A stretch of 64,000 nt of DNA, from contig JASHPJ010000030.1 of the NCBI GenBank assembly GCA_030038195.1, positions 1 to 64,000 of the forward strand, given 5' to 3'. The translations under genes were made by a program, and so were the position numbers. This document shows, piece after piece, positions 56,493-64,000 of this stretch; within the stretch, counting starts at the first letter, position 1, and each line of letters opens with the position of its first letter. The notes under the pieces are model-generated. The model was not told where the DNA came from and searched no databases. It saw only the letters and a list, made by a program, of their open reading frames with translations. Source of the DNA: Acidobacteriaceae bacterium (GTDB lineage: Bacteria; Acidobacteriota; Terriglobia; Terriglobales; Acidobacteriaceae).

Positions 56493-57959
56493 CTATTGGG
56501 CGCTTGACCTGGGGTGATGAACGAGGTCCTGAAGGCGTTCCCAATAAACCGATATGCCTGTCCTGAGTGCCGTGATGAGCCGTCGTCCCGGATTCCCGTG
56601 CAGATAGACCAGCGCATGAATGCGCGTGCCTCGACCGGTCTCGCTTACGACGCTGAATTCTCCGCGCAGGGCTCGGATTTTCTCACTCATACCAGCCAGA
56701 CCGTAGCCTTTGACCTGTGTGGTTTTGGGATCAAATCCGCTACCATCGTCGGTTACTGTCAGGCAAACACTGGAAGGTCTATATTCCAGTTCAACATCGA
56801 GGGCAGAAGGATTGCCATGGCGTAACGCATTGGCAATAGCTTCCTGTGCTATACGGTACAAGGCATCGGTGGTGGAGAGGGAAAGACTGCTGGCCGGCCC
56901 ACTGGTTACGAAATGTACTTGAAGCTTCGATCCAGCCGTACTCCTTTCCAGCGCGTCACGAATCGCCGAAGGCAGATCTGCGCCTTCAACCAATTGCTGA
57001 GGACGCAGCATCATGATGCTGCGGTGCGCCTCAGAGTGGCTGTGGCGCACCATGTCCAGGGCCATATCAAGATGGCGTGCCAGCAGAGTGTTCGTATTGG
57101 GGACGACTTTGCGCGCCGCCTGAATCTGAAATGAGAGACCGGCAAAGCTCTGCGCCAGCGTGTCGTGCAATTCGCCTCCCAGTCTCGCCCGCTCGGCCAT
57201 GATTGCCTTATACTTGGACTTCAACATCTGGATCAGGATCAGGTGTCCTGCGATTACCAGGAGCGCAAGTAGAAATCCGATTTCCAGAAGATGCTTTGGA
57301 CTCCACCAGGGCGGGCCAGAAATTACTGTCACATCCTGTGCGGATCGCAGCAAGATGGCGAACCCGCCGCGGTAGAGCGTATCCCGCGGCTGGAGAGAAC
57401 ACACACCGCGAAGGCGGAGAATCGATCCGCTTTGAATTTCGGGAAGAGAGGAGCCGCCGGGTCCTGAATTAAGTTTGGCCAGGAAGACCTGCTGGCCGCT
57501 TTTCAGCTTCAGCCAGGTTTCCCGACCACTGCTCTCTCTGTCCACGAACCGCCCGGTTACCTCGATCAGGAGACCGGCGAATTTACCTAGCGCCGCCTCG
57601 TCCGGAGTCACCGAAAGGGGCGGTATCGGCGAGCCGTGCCAAAGAAGATCAACTTTGCTATCACGAAGGACCAGCCCATCTTCCGTATCGTCGGCGTGTC
57701 CCGTAACGAGCAGTTGGTCTCCGATTCTCAGACCCTGCGTGGAGAGTCCATCGACTTCCGCTCCACCCGTTGAATCCTGAATGTACGATGGATTTCCGTT
57801 TAGCGTAAGAGTCGCTTGTACCATAACTAGGGAGGCGGGCAATTGCGGTTGCGAATGGATGGCAGCAATCGATGCGTAGGTCGCGGGGGCCTGCGCGCTT
57901 GCGGCGGCTGTAGCGAGCCCCATAAGAATCACAGCGCCATATCGTATCGCTGGCTTCAT
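56493..57959 (-). CDS. NarL/LiaS-type (HisKA_3) histidine kinase with periplasmic OB-like domains
   Basis: Signal peptide; periplasmic VMVQATLTLNGNPSYIQDSTGGAEVDG...GDQLLVTGHADD...LLIEVTGRFVDRE...; TM LLEIGFLLALLVIAGHLILIQML; ERARLGGELHDTLAQSFAGLSFQIQAA H-box; AIANALRHGN, DDGSGF, GYGLAGMSEKIRALRGEFSV. Confidence 0.92.
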   Translation of the reverse strand: MKPAIRYGAVILMGLATAAASAQAPATYASIAAIHSQPQLPASLVMVQATLTLNGNPSYIQDSTGGAEVDGLSTQGLRIGDQLLVTGHADDTEDGLVLRDSKVDLLWHGSPIPPLSVTPDEAALGKFAGLLIEVTGRFVDRESSGRETWLKLKSGQQVFLAKLNSGPGGSSLPEIQSGSILRLRGVCSLQPRDTLYRGGFAILLRSAQDVTVISGPPWWSPKHLLEIGFLLALLVIAGHLILIQMLKSKYKAIMAERARLGGELHDTLAQSFAGLSFQIQAARKVVPNTNTLLARHLDMALDMVRHSHSEAHRSIMMLRPQQLVEGADLPSAIRDALERSTAGSKLQVHFVTSGPASSLSLSTTDALYRIAQEAIANALRHGNPSALDVELEYRPSSVCLTVTDDGSGFDPKTTQVKGYGLAGMSEKIRALRGEFSVVSETGRGTRIHALVYLHGNPGRRLITALRTGISVYWERLQDLVHHPRSSAQ

Positions 57960-57991
57960 GTCGCTTCCCGGCAAACTCCTCATCCCCCGGC

Positions 57992-58639
57992 TCACTTCAA
58001 CATGGTCACCCGGACATTCTTCCATTGCCCGCCCGAATCGTAAGACCGCAGCCCGATCTTCCCCTTTACAGGGCATTGCGGCACAAAGAGGTTGAGGCTT
58101 ACTTTCTCACTCTGTCCCTGTTGTTGAGCGAGAAGGCCGATGTGGCAGCCTCTCAACTCCATCCGAATGTGATACCAACAGTTGGGCAGGATAGGATTGG
58201 GCATAGGTTTTGCCGCCATCTCGCTCCATCCATGATCCGCTACTCCCAACACCAAAGCCCCATCGCGCACTCGGAGTCCGCCGTATATCCCGCTGTACGC
58301 ATCGACTCCAGGCTCCGCGTCCGACACTCTGGCAATCACTCCGGCATCACCGGTGCTGTTAAGCGAGATATCCGCATCAAGCGCGTAATCGGTCCAGTAT
58401 GGCGAACCTGTGATCAATTTCGCCCCGCGCTCATTGGATTCATTGACCATTACCCCGTCACGAACGTTCCAGTTCCCATCGTAGGCCACCCATTGCGAAT
58501 CGTCGCCAACTGCAAAGCTGTCGTGAAACGGCAGTCCACGCAAGGGCGAGCGCAGAACGTAAAGTACGCCCGCTGTTGCCGAAGACCCTACCAAGGCCGC
58601 AGCAAGGAAGAGAACCAGGTCTCGAATGATCGGCCGCAT
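57992..58639 (-). CDS. Membrane-tethered LamG/jelly-roll-like domain protein
   Basis: N-terminal TM DLVLFLAAALVGSSATAGVLYVL; FHDSFAVGDDSQWVAYDGNWNVRDGVMVNESNERGAKLITGSPYWTDYALDADISLNSTGDAGVIARVSD...GKIGLRSYDSGGQWKNVRV. Confidence 0.8.
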   Translation of the reverse strand: MRPIIRDLVLFLAAALVGSSATAGVLYVLRSPLRGLPFHDSFAVGDDSQWVAYDGNWNVRDGVMVNESNERGAKLITGSPYWTDYALDADISLNSTGDAGVIARVSDAEPGVDAYSGIYGGLRVRDGALVLGVADHGWSEMAAKPMPNPILPNCWYHIRMELRGCHIGLLAQQQGQSEKVSLNLFVPQCPVKGKIGLRSYDSGGQWKNVRVTMLK

Positions 58640-58711
58640 AAGCGCTCAATCCTCCATTCCAATCCAGACCATCAGTTGGCACCACGGCACGAAGCAGTCG
58701 GCTTGAAAATC

Positions 58712-59671
58712 TTAACGGCCGAACGCCCACACCACATTCTCGCGCGTAAGAAGCACGGCCTCCACGTGCTCCGGTGGCGGAAGAGGATGTTTTCGAATTC
58801 CGGCCAGCGCCGCTTCTACGGCGAGGTATCCAACCTGGTATCCATCCGTGGCCACTAGCGAATCCAGCTTGCCTTGCTGGAGGTTAAGAGCGAGAAAGAG
58901 ATCGCGGTCGGAACCTACCAGAGCGACTGAGTGCGGCGCATTCGAGGCCTCTAGTGCTAGCATCGCGCCCTGTGTGGCATCTGCAGTGAGCGCAAAGATA
59001 GCCTTCAAACCCGGAAACGTGTTCACGAGCTCCCGTGTGCTCTGCTCCGCTTCAGGTATCTGCACAGAGCCCGGAGATTGGGCGACAATTTCGATCCCCG
59101 GATAGGCGGCGATGGCCCGCATGAAGCTCCGTGCACGTAGCAAGCTTTCCGGCGTACCGCGGCCCAAGCCCACTATCGCTACTTCTCCCTTACCTCCCGT
59201 CAGTTGGGCGATTCTTTCGGCGGCAAGTCTGCCGAACTGCGCCTGATCAGGCGTGACCGAAGTCAGATAAGGACCGGTCGGCATTGGAGCCTCGGTCTGA
59301 ACCACGACAATGGGAATCTTGCGATTGGTCAGGTCGTCGATCATCGTGACTATACCCCACGGATTTGAAGGCCCCAGAATGAGCGCCTTTGCCCCTCTGT
59401 GTACTGCTGCCTCGGCGATCTCGATCTGACGGTCCAGATCGTCTTCCCTGGTCGGAGCGTTCCAGTAGATTCGATATCCCACGCTCCGCGCCGCAGCTTG
59501 AGCGCCGCGACGCATGTCTTCTGTGAAATTGGTGCCGCTGGTGCGCGGAATGAATGCAATCACCGGCGGGGATGCGGGTTGTCTCCAGGAAAGGAACAGC
59601 ATGGCCAGGCATCCGAAAGCAGCGCCCAATAAAGCGGCGCAGAGCGGCCGCACAATTTGTTGGATCCTCAT
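58712..59671 (-). CDS. Membrane-tethered periplasmic sugar-binding protein (RbsB/type I PBP)
   Basis: N-terminal TM; VIAFIPRTSGTNFTEDMRRGAQAAARSVGYRIYWNAPTREDDLDRQIEIAEAAVHRGAKALILGPSN...PIVVVQTEAP...LKAIFALTADATQGAMLALEA. Confidence 0.88.
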   Translation of the reverse strand: MRIQQIVRPLCAALLGAAFGCLAMLFLSWRQPASPPVIAFIPRTSGTNFTEDMRRGAQAAARSVGYRIYWNAPTREDDLDRQIEIAEAAVHRGAKALILGPSNPWGIVTMIDDLTNRKIPIVVVQTEAPMPTGPYLTSVTPDQAQFGRLAAERIAQLTGGKGEVAIVGLGRGTPESLLRARSFMRAIAAYPGIEIVAQSPGSVQIPEAEQSTRELVNTFPGLKAIFALTADATQGAMLALEASNAPHSVALVGSDRDLFLALNLQQGKLDSLVATDGYQVGYLAVEAALAGIRKHPLPPPEHVEAVLLTRENVVWAFGR

Positions 59672-59719
59672 TATTATGCGAAATGCTCCATCTGATCTCT
59701 AGTCCTGTTACCGGTCGCC

Positions 59720-60355
59720 TCATTCATTTAGTTTGACCAATCCGCGGCGGATGCCAATCGCTACCGCCTCGGTACGATCCTTCGCGCCCAATTTCGAAAG
59801 CAGGCTGATAACATGATTCCTGGCGGTGATATCGCTGATGAAGAGCCTCTTGGCAATCTCTTTGTTGGTAAGACCCTGCACTAGTAATTCGAGAACCTCC
59901 ACCTCGCGCGTGCTCAGCGAGGAGCGTCCAATCCGTTCAGCCAGTCGCATTGCCACGGCATTGGGAATTCTGCGAATTCCCTGGCTCACAGCGTGAATCG
60001 CCTCGATGACCTCATCCTGAGAAGCAGTCTTGAGCAAATATCCAAGAGCACCCGCCTCGATGGCATTGAAAATGTCTTCATCGAGCTGATAGTTCGTCAA
60101 TACGAGTATTTTGCTTGCTGGCTGTGAAGCGCGTAGCGCGGAAATTACTTCTACGCCGCCAATATCCGGCATCCTTAAATCCAGAAGCACCACGTCGGGA
60201 TTCAACTTTTCCGTCAGGAGAATCCCCTCTTTCCCGCAGGAGGCCATCCCAACAATGGTGATTCCTGATTCACTGTCAAGCATGCTGTGCAAGCCCCGGC
60301 GCACCACTGGATGATCATCAACAACAAGCACTCGAATGCATTCCGGCTCTGCCAT
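59720..60355 (-). CDS. NarL/FixJ-family response regulator (LuxR HTH)
   Basis: IRVLVVDDHPVVRRGLHSMLDSESGITIVG...PDVVLLDLRMPDIGGVEVI...LSTREVEVLELLVQGLTNKEIAKRLFISDITARNHVISLLSKLGAKDRTEAV. Confidence 0.96.
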   Translation of the reverse strand: MAEPECIRVLVVDDHPVVRRGLHSMLDSESGITIVGMASCGKEGILLTEKLNPDVVLLDLRMPDIGGVEVISALRASQPASKILVLTNYQLDEDIFNAIEAGALGYLLKTASQDEVIEAIHAVSQGIRRIPNAVAMRLAERIGRSSLSTREVEVLELLVQGLTNKEIAKRLFISDITARNHVISLLSKLGAKDRTEAVAIGIRRGLVKLNE

Positions 60356-60624
60356 TCCATCCTCTTCAGCTCAGGCTCAATTCTTCCAGAAACTTCAAAC
60401 AACTGGTAAGTTGGCGCGCGTCCTCTTCCATCTATGGCATTTCCAGCACATGCCGCATTCTTTCTTCTGAAGGCATGCGCACGTCTGGCGTTCGTCCAGC
60501 AATGACAATGATGACGATTCTCTGTGCCGTCATCGGGGTTGTCAACGGCTCGCTGTTATCTTGACTGGACCGGACAATCAGCGCAACCGCGGGCGCGGCT
60601 CAAAACGTTGCCGCAGATAAAATG

Positions 60625-60656
60625 TGGTGCGAATGCACCATTCAGCGATGGTGCAT
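60625..60656. promoter_or_regulatory. Three-armed inverted repeat (mutually exclusive hairpins or multi-half-site operator)
   Basis: TGGTGC-GAAT-GCACCA and ATGCACCAT-TCAGCG-ATGGTGCAT share the middle arm. Confidence 0.45.
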
Positions 60657-60753
60657 CAGAACCAAAAGCTTCGCTGATACCAAGCCTTTCATATTCGAGG
60701 TTTGAGTTATTTTTCGAATCTGCTATTCTCGCGGATGCATTCTGGAGTCTGCT

Positions 60754-61992
60754 ATGTGTGCGTGGGCAGGTCCTGCTGATTCAGGCGGATCGACGAAGAC
60801 CGTGACGGCAAGGCGTGCTGGCTTGTTTCTCGCTGTCATTCTCGCTGGAACAGCATTCGGGGCGCAGCCTGCTTATGCACAGTCACCTTCCGCTGGTCCC
60901 CCTGATATCACCCAGCTATCACATCAGGCGGAAACCGATCTTCACGAGCAGAGGCCGGCACAGGCAGTCGAAAAGTATCAAAAGATCCTCGCAGCCGAAC
61001 CGGATAACATCGGTGCTCTCTCCAATTTGGGACTCGCGTACTACATGCAGAAGAATTTTCCGTCGGCGGCAAAGGAGTTCGACCTAGCTCTTCGCCACAA
61101 CCCAAATCTCTGGAACATTGTTGCCCTTTGCGGTCTGTCCGAGGCTCAATCTGGACAGGATAAGAGTGCGCGCGCACATCTTGAGGCTGCATTTCAGCAT
61201 GTAGCAGAACCGTCGCTGCGCTTGGCAGTGGGTAAGCAACTGTTCAGCAGTGAATTCGAGACGGGCGATTTGAACCAAGCAGCCGAAATCGTTGTGCAAT
61301 TGCAGCAACTCGATCCGAAGAATATTGATATTATGTACGCCGCGCATCAGGTGTACTCTCTGTTGGCGGATAGAGCCTTCCTTTCTGTCGCACGCCTGCA
61401 GCCGGATTCTGCGCGAATGTTCCAACTGTGGGGCGACCGCATGACGGAATTGGGAGATACGGAGGGAGCCATTGTGGCCTATCGCATGGCCATTCAGCGC
61501 GATCCCAATCTCTCCAGCGTTCACGTTGCGCTTGCCGATGCACTCAACAACTCTCGCTCCGCGACCGAGAGAGCGCAGGCCGAAAGCGAATACCAAAAGG
61601 CGCTGGCCATCGATCCCCAGGACGAGAGAGCCGAATGCAAGCTCGGAGATATTGAGTTTCAGCGCTCCAATCACGAAGGCGCCACGCATCACTATAGGCG
61701 CGCCCTTCAGCTTCGGCCGGACGACCCTGACGCCAACGAAGGCTTGGGTATGGTTCTTTTCTCTTCGCGTTCGTACGCAGAGGCCAGGGTGTATCTGGCT
61801 CGCGCAGTACAACTGGACCCGACCAATGCAACGGACTATTACCACTTGAGCCAGGCAAGCAGAGAAACAGGAGATTTGGATGAGGCAAAGCGTGAAATGA
61901 GTGAATTCCTGAAGTTGAAAGCTGAAAGTGAGAATCTCAAGCGCAGCTTCGGCGAGTTGCCGCTTGAACGCGCTCGACAGAACACTCCATAG
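60754..61992 (+). CDS. Secreted TPR-repeat protein
   Basis: Signal peptide ARRAGLFLAVILAGTAFGAQPAYAQ; TPR units QAVEKYQKILAAEPDNIGALSNLGLAYYMQKNFPSAAKEFDLALRHNP, ATHHYRRALQLRPDDPDANEGLGMVLFSSRSYAEARVYLARAVQLDP. Confidence 0.85.
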   Translation: MCAWAGPADSGGSTKTVTARRAGLFLAVILAGTAFGAQPAYAQSPSAGPPDITQLSHQAETDLHEQRPAQAVEKYQKILAAEPDNIGALSNLGLAYYMQKNFPSAAKEFDLALRHNPNLWNIVALCGLSEAQSGQDKSARAHLEAAFQHVAEPSLRLAVGKQLFSSEFETGDLNQAAEIVVQLQQLDPKNIDIMYAAHQVYSLLADRAFLSVARLQPDSARMFQLWGDRMTELGDTEGAIVAYRMAIQRDPNLSSVHVALADALNNSRSATERAQAESEYQKALAIDPQDERAECKLGDIEFQRSNHEGATHHYRRALQLRPDDPDANEGLGMVLFSSRSYAEARVYLARAVQLDPTNATDYYHLSQASRETGDLDEAKREMSEFLKLKAESENLKRSFGELPLERARQNTP

Positions 61993-62055
61993 CGCTCCTG
62001 ACGCAGCACGGCACACAGACCCAGTCTAGTAAAGGAGTCATCCATACAGGACAAC

Positions 62056-62355
62056 GTAGTGTGAACCTCTACGCTCGACGGCAGGTACGAGGTGACCGCG
62101 ATACGCACCGACGATTACCATGGAGAACTCACCCTCTCGGAAGGCAATCAGGTACTCCATCGCGAATCCGTTGGGCTGTCGTACGGCGCCATCTTTGGAC
62201 CTGATGTAGCGGATGTCGTAGCCGGCCAGCGCCCACGATCCAGCAGCCCTTCCAAGCCCTCTTATACAACTTGTCAGGTCCACGCCTGCTGGACGGTGTT
62301 CTCGGAGTTCGTGAGCTTGCCTGCTACCATTCCTTCAATGCGAGTTGTCGATTAA
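62056..62355 (+). pseudogene. Possible remnant of a small protein gene with lost start
   Basis: Frame TSTLDGRYEVTAIRTDDYHGELTLSEGNQVLHRESVGLSYGAIFGPDVADVVAGQ looks protein-like but follows directly on TGA and ends in low-quality sequence. Confidence 0.3.
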
Positions 62356-63676
62356 CTTCCAGACGGAAATGCCCTCGGCCCATGTGGGCGAGACGGACAA
62401 AGTCGCAGCGGTCCTGCAAGCGGCGGCGCAGCAGTATCAAGCGGGCTTCCAGGTTGTCTTTGAAGTCAGGCAATTGCAATGTTGCGTCCAACCGGATTTC
62501 CTTATTTGAAAAGTCCACTCGTCCGCTCTGGGCGTAGCTTTGGACGAGCTTCCAGAAGATACGCCCGGCGATTCCTTTGATGAGATAGGCGTCATCGATA
62601 AAGATGCTGTCGTCGGCCTTGTAGTGCTTGACCGTCGAGACTGCCGTTGGCACCACCGTGCTCGGCTGGCGCGGGATCTCCTGCAATTTGATACTTTCTA
62701 AGCGCTCTTGCAAGGCCATGGCGGCAGCCATTTGGCGCGCGGCAATGCGCACCACGCGCTCATCGTCGGAGAGAAATCGGCCAGTGGTCGCACTCTGTAG
62801 ACACAGAATCGCAAGCAGCCGGTCCTGCGCCACCAAGGGTACAACAAGCTGGCTTTGCACCTGCGGCAGGCCCGGCAAAGCGATCTGCCGTTCAAGCAGG
62901 CTGTCATCACCGCCCCGCTCCACTGCGGATCGCACGGTATTCGAGTACAGGACGTCGCGGCTGAAGTTCGTAGTTCGCACCACTTCACGGCGCTGGGCTG
63001 CAATACCGAGGATTCCTTCACCGATCCACACCTCCGACCCGATTCCGGACTCGCCAAAGCCGTGGCTTCCGAGCGTGAACAGCCGCTTACCATCCTCGTC
63101 CGGGATCATCAAAAACGAGTGGTCGTAGCCAAAGAGTGCGGATAAGCTGTCGAGCGAGACGTTGATTACGGATTCGAGCCCAGCGCAGGCGCTGAGCCGG
63201 TCAGTGAACTCTTCGATCTGGGGAAGGAAATCGACCTTCGGTAGCGCTTCTCCGCCAGCTTCCGCGTTGATCGGCCGGCAGTCGAGGACTTCAAAGACGT
63301 CTACGCCACGCAATTTGAATATGTGGCTCATTCCAGTCTGTGACGCCACGGCGTCGAGCCGCGTTTTCATCTTCTCGAAGACCGGTCCTTCGGTTTCGGT
63401 CCGTTCGTACCGCAGGTCCAGGCGGTATTGATGCAAGTTGGCCGGCGAAACCACGACTACCTGGACAAACGGGTTCTGTCCGATGTTCTGGCGCGTCTTG
63501 TTGAAGAACTGGTAAGACAGGCCGACGTGGCGGCTATCGATACAGTGGACAACGGAGAGATTTGTGATGTTCGGCGTCCCGTCAGCCGAACACGTGCTGA
63601 TGGACGAAGGAATGATTCCCTCAAAGCACACGGCAATGCTCTCGAGCGTAACCGCGAGGAGCGAGGCCGTGGTCAT
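62324..63676 (-). CDS. PPOX-like FMN-binding domain fused to a GAF domain
   Basis: GIIPSSISTCSADGTPNITNLSVVHCIDSRHVGLSYQFFNKTRQNIGQNPFVQVVVV; GAF region LESVINVSLDSLSALFGYDHSFLMIPDEDGKRLFTLGSHGF...GEGILGIAAQRREVVRTTNFSRD. Confidence 0.8.
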   Translation of the reverse strand: MTTASLLAVTLESIAVCFEGIIPSSISTCSADGTPNITNLSVVHCIDSRHVGLSYQFFNKTRQNIGQNPFVQVVVVSPANLHQYRLDLRYERTETEGPVFEKMKTRLDAVASQTGMSHIFKLRGVDVFEVLDCRPINAEAGGEALPKVDFLPQIEEFTDRLSACAGLESVINVSLDSLSALFGYDHSFLMIPDEDGKRLFTLGSHGFGESGIGSEVWIGEGILGIAAQRREVVRTTNFSRDVLYSNTVRSAVERGGDDSLLERQIALPGLPQVQSQLVVPLVAQDRLLAILCLQSATTGRFLSDDERVVRIAARQMAAAMALQERLESIKLQEIPRQPSTVVPTAVSTVKHYKADDSIFIDDAYLIKGIAGRIFWKLVQSYAQSGRVDFSNKEIRLDATLQLPDFKDNLEARLILLRRRLQDRCDFVRLAHMGRGHFRLEVNRQLALKEW

Positions 63677-64000
63677 AGGCTTCGGCCCGCTCCGGGCCCG
63701 GGAGTCTGATCGAAGACCTGTCGGGGTACAAATAGGATTCTGACCAGCACCGGCGACGTTTCAATTTCGGCTTGCCAAAAAGCGTCGATCTGCTCGCGAG
63801 GTTGTCCAAGCGGCTCGTTGACCTTCGCGAACGCATCGCGATGACGCTCGACTGCGGCCAGGTCCATGCTGTCCGGTTCGCCGGTTGCGACGAGCCGTCC
63901 TTTCAACTGAATCGTCCGGTAATTCGTGGGGAGCGAAAAGGCCACAGCAATCTCGCCATTGGCTTCGAGATTGTCGAGCGTCTTATAGCTGGTGGCGAGA
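63673..64000 (-). CDS. Pyridoxamine-5'-phosphate-oxidase-like protein, 5' end off the window
   Basis: Own translation continues past the track start: SYKTLDNLEANGEIAVAFSLPTNYRTIQLKGRLVATGEPDSMDLAAVERHRDAF...; 4-nt ATGA overlap with the downstream gene. Confidence 0.7.
   Translation of the reverse strand, partial: LATSYKTLDNLEANGEIAVAFSLPTNYRTIQLKGRLVATGEPDSMDLAAVERHRDAFAKVNEPLGQPREQIDAFWQAEIETSPVLVRILFVPRQVFDQTPGPGAGRSL

Noticed and set aside
59399-59736. Short plus-strand ORFs over the sugar-binding protein 5' end
   Set aside because: Antisense to a clear type I periplasmic-binding protein with a TM anchor.
61084-62016. 310-aa minus-strand ORF
   Set aside because: Antisense of the TPR gene; no motif.

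Overview
This 64 kb window is GC-rich bacterial chromosome. Its gene content suggests an Acidobacteriota (Terriglobia-like) origin, which is an inference. Both strands are densely coded and rich in carbohydrate-active enzymes. Main blocks: (1) a galactoside/HexNAc block (GH2, GH35, GH20, two alpha-galactosidases, GatZ/KbaZ-like protein, DeoR regulator) with glgA and a tRNA-Ser(GGA); (2) housekeeping genes topA and dprA; (3) a ~1650-aa S53 (kumamolisin-like) protease with Ig-like repeats; (4) a regulatory block (USP, Crp/Fnr, sigma54 response regulator, PAS histidine kinase); (5) a GH31 - sugar MFS - DUF5107/TPR operon; (6) a co-directional locus at 49.9-60.4 kb that looks like a complete sense/uptake/degrade system: NarL-type RR, membrane-tethered sugar-binding protein, membrane-tethered LamG-like protein, NarL-type histidine kinase with OB-like periplasmic domains, Oar/TonB-type receptor, GH43/GH130-like and GH63-like glycosidases. 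I rate block 6 as the best candidate for an undescribed system. Smaller signals: a methyltransferase that appears to start at CTG, a 264-bp MITE with TA or CTAG target duplication, two dispersed palindromic intergenic repeat families stacked in islands, a kelch-type pseudogene whose disabling mutations can be located to the base, and several candidate operators and hairpins. No CRISPR array, rRNA, prophage or full-length IS element was seen. Many long ORFs in the supplied track are antisense shadows of real GC-rich genes and were rejected.
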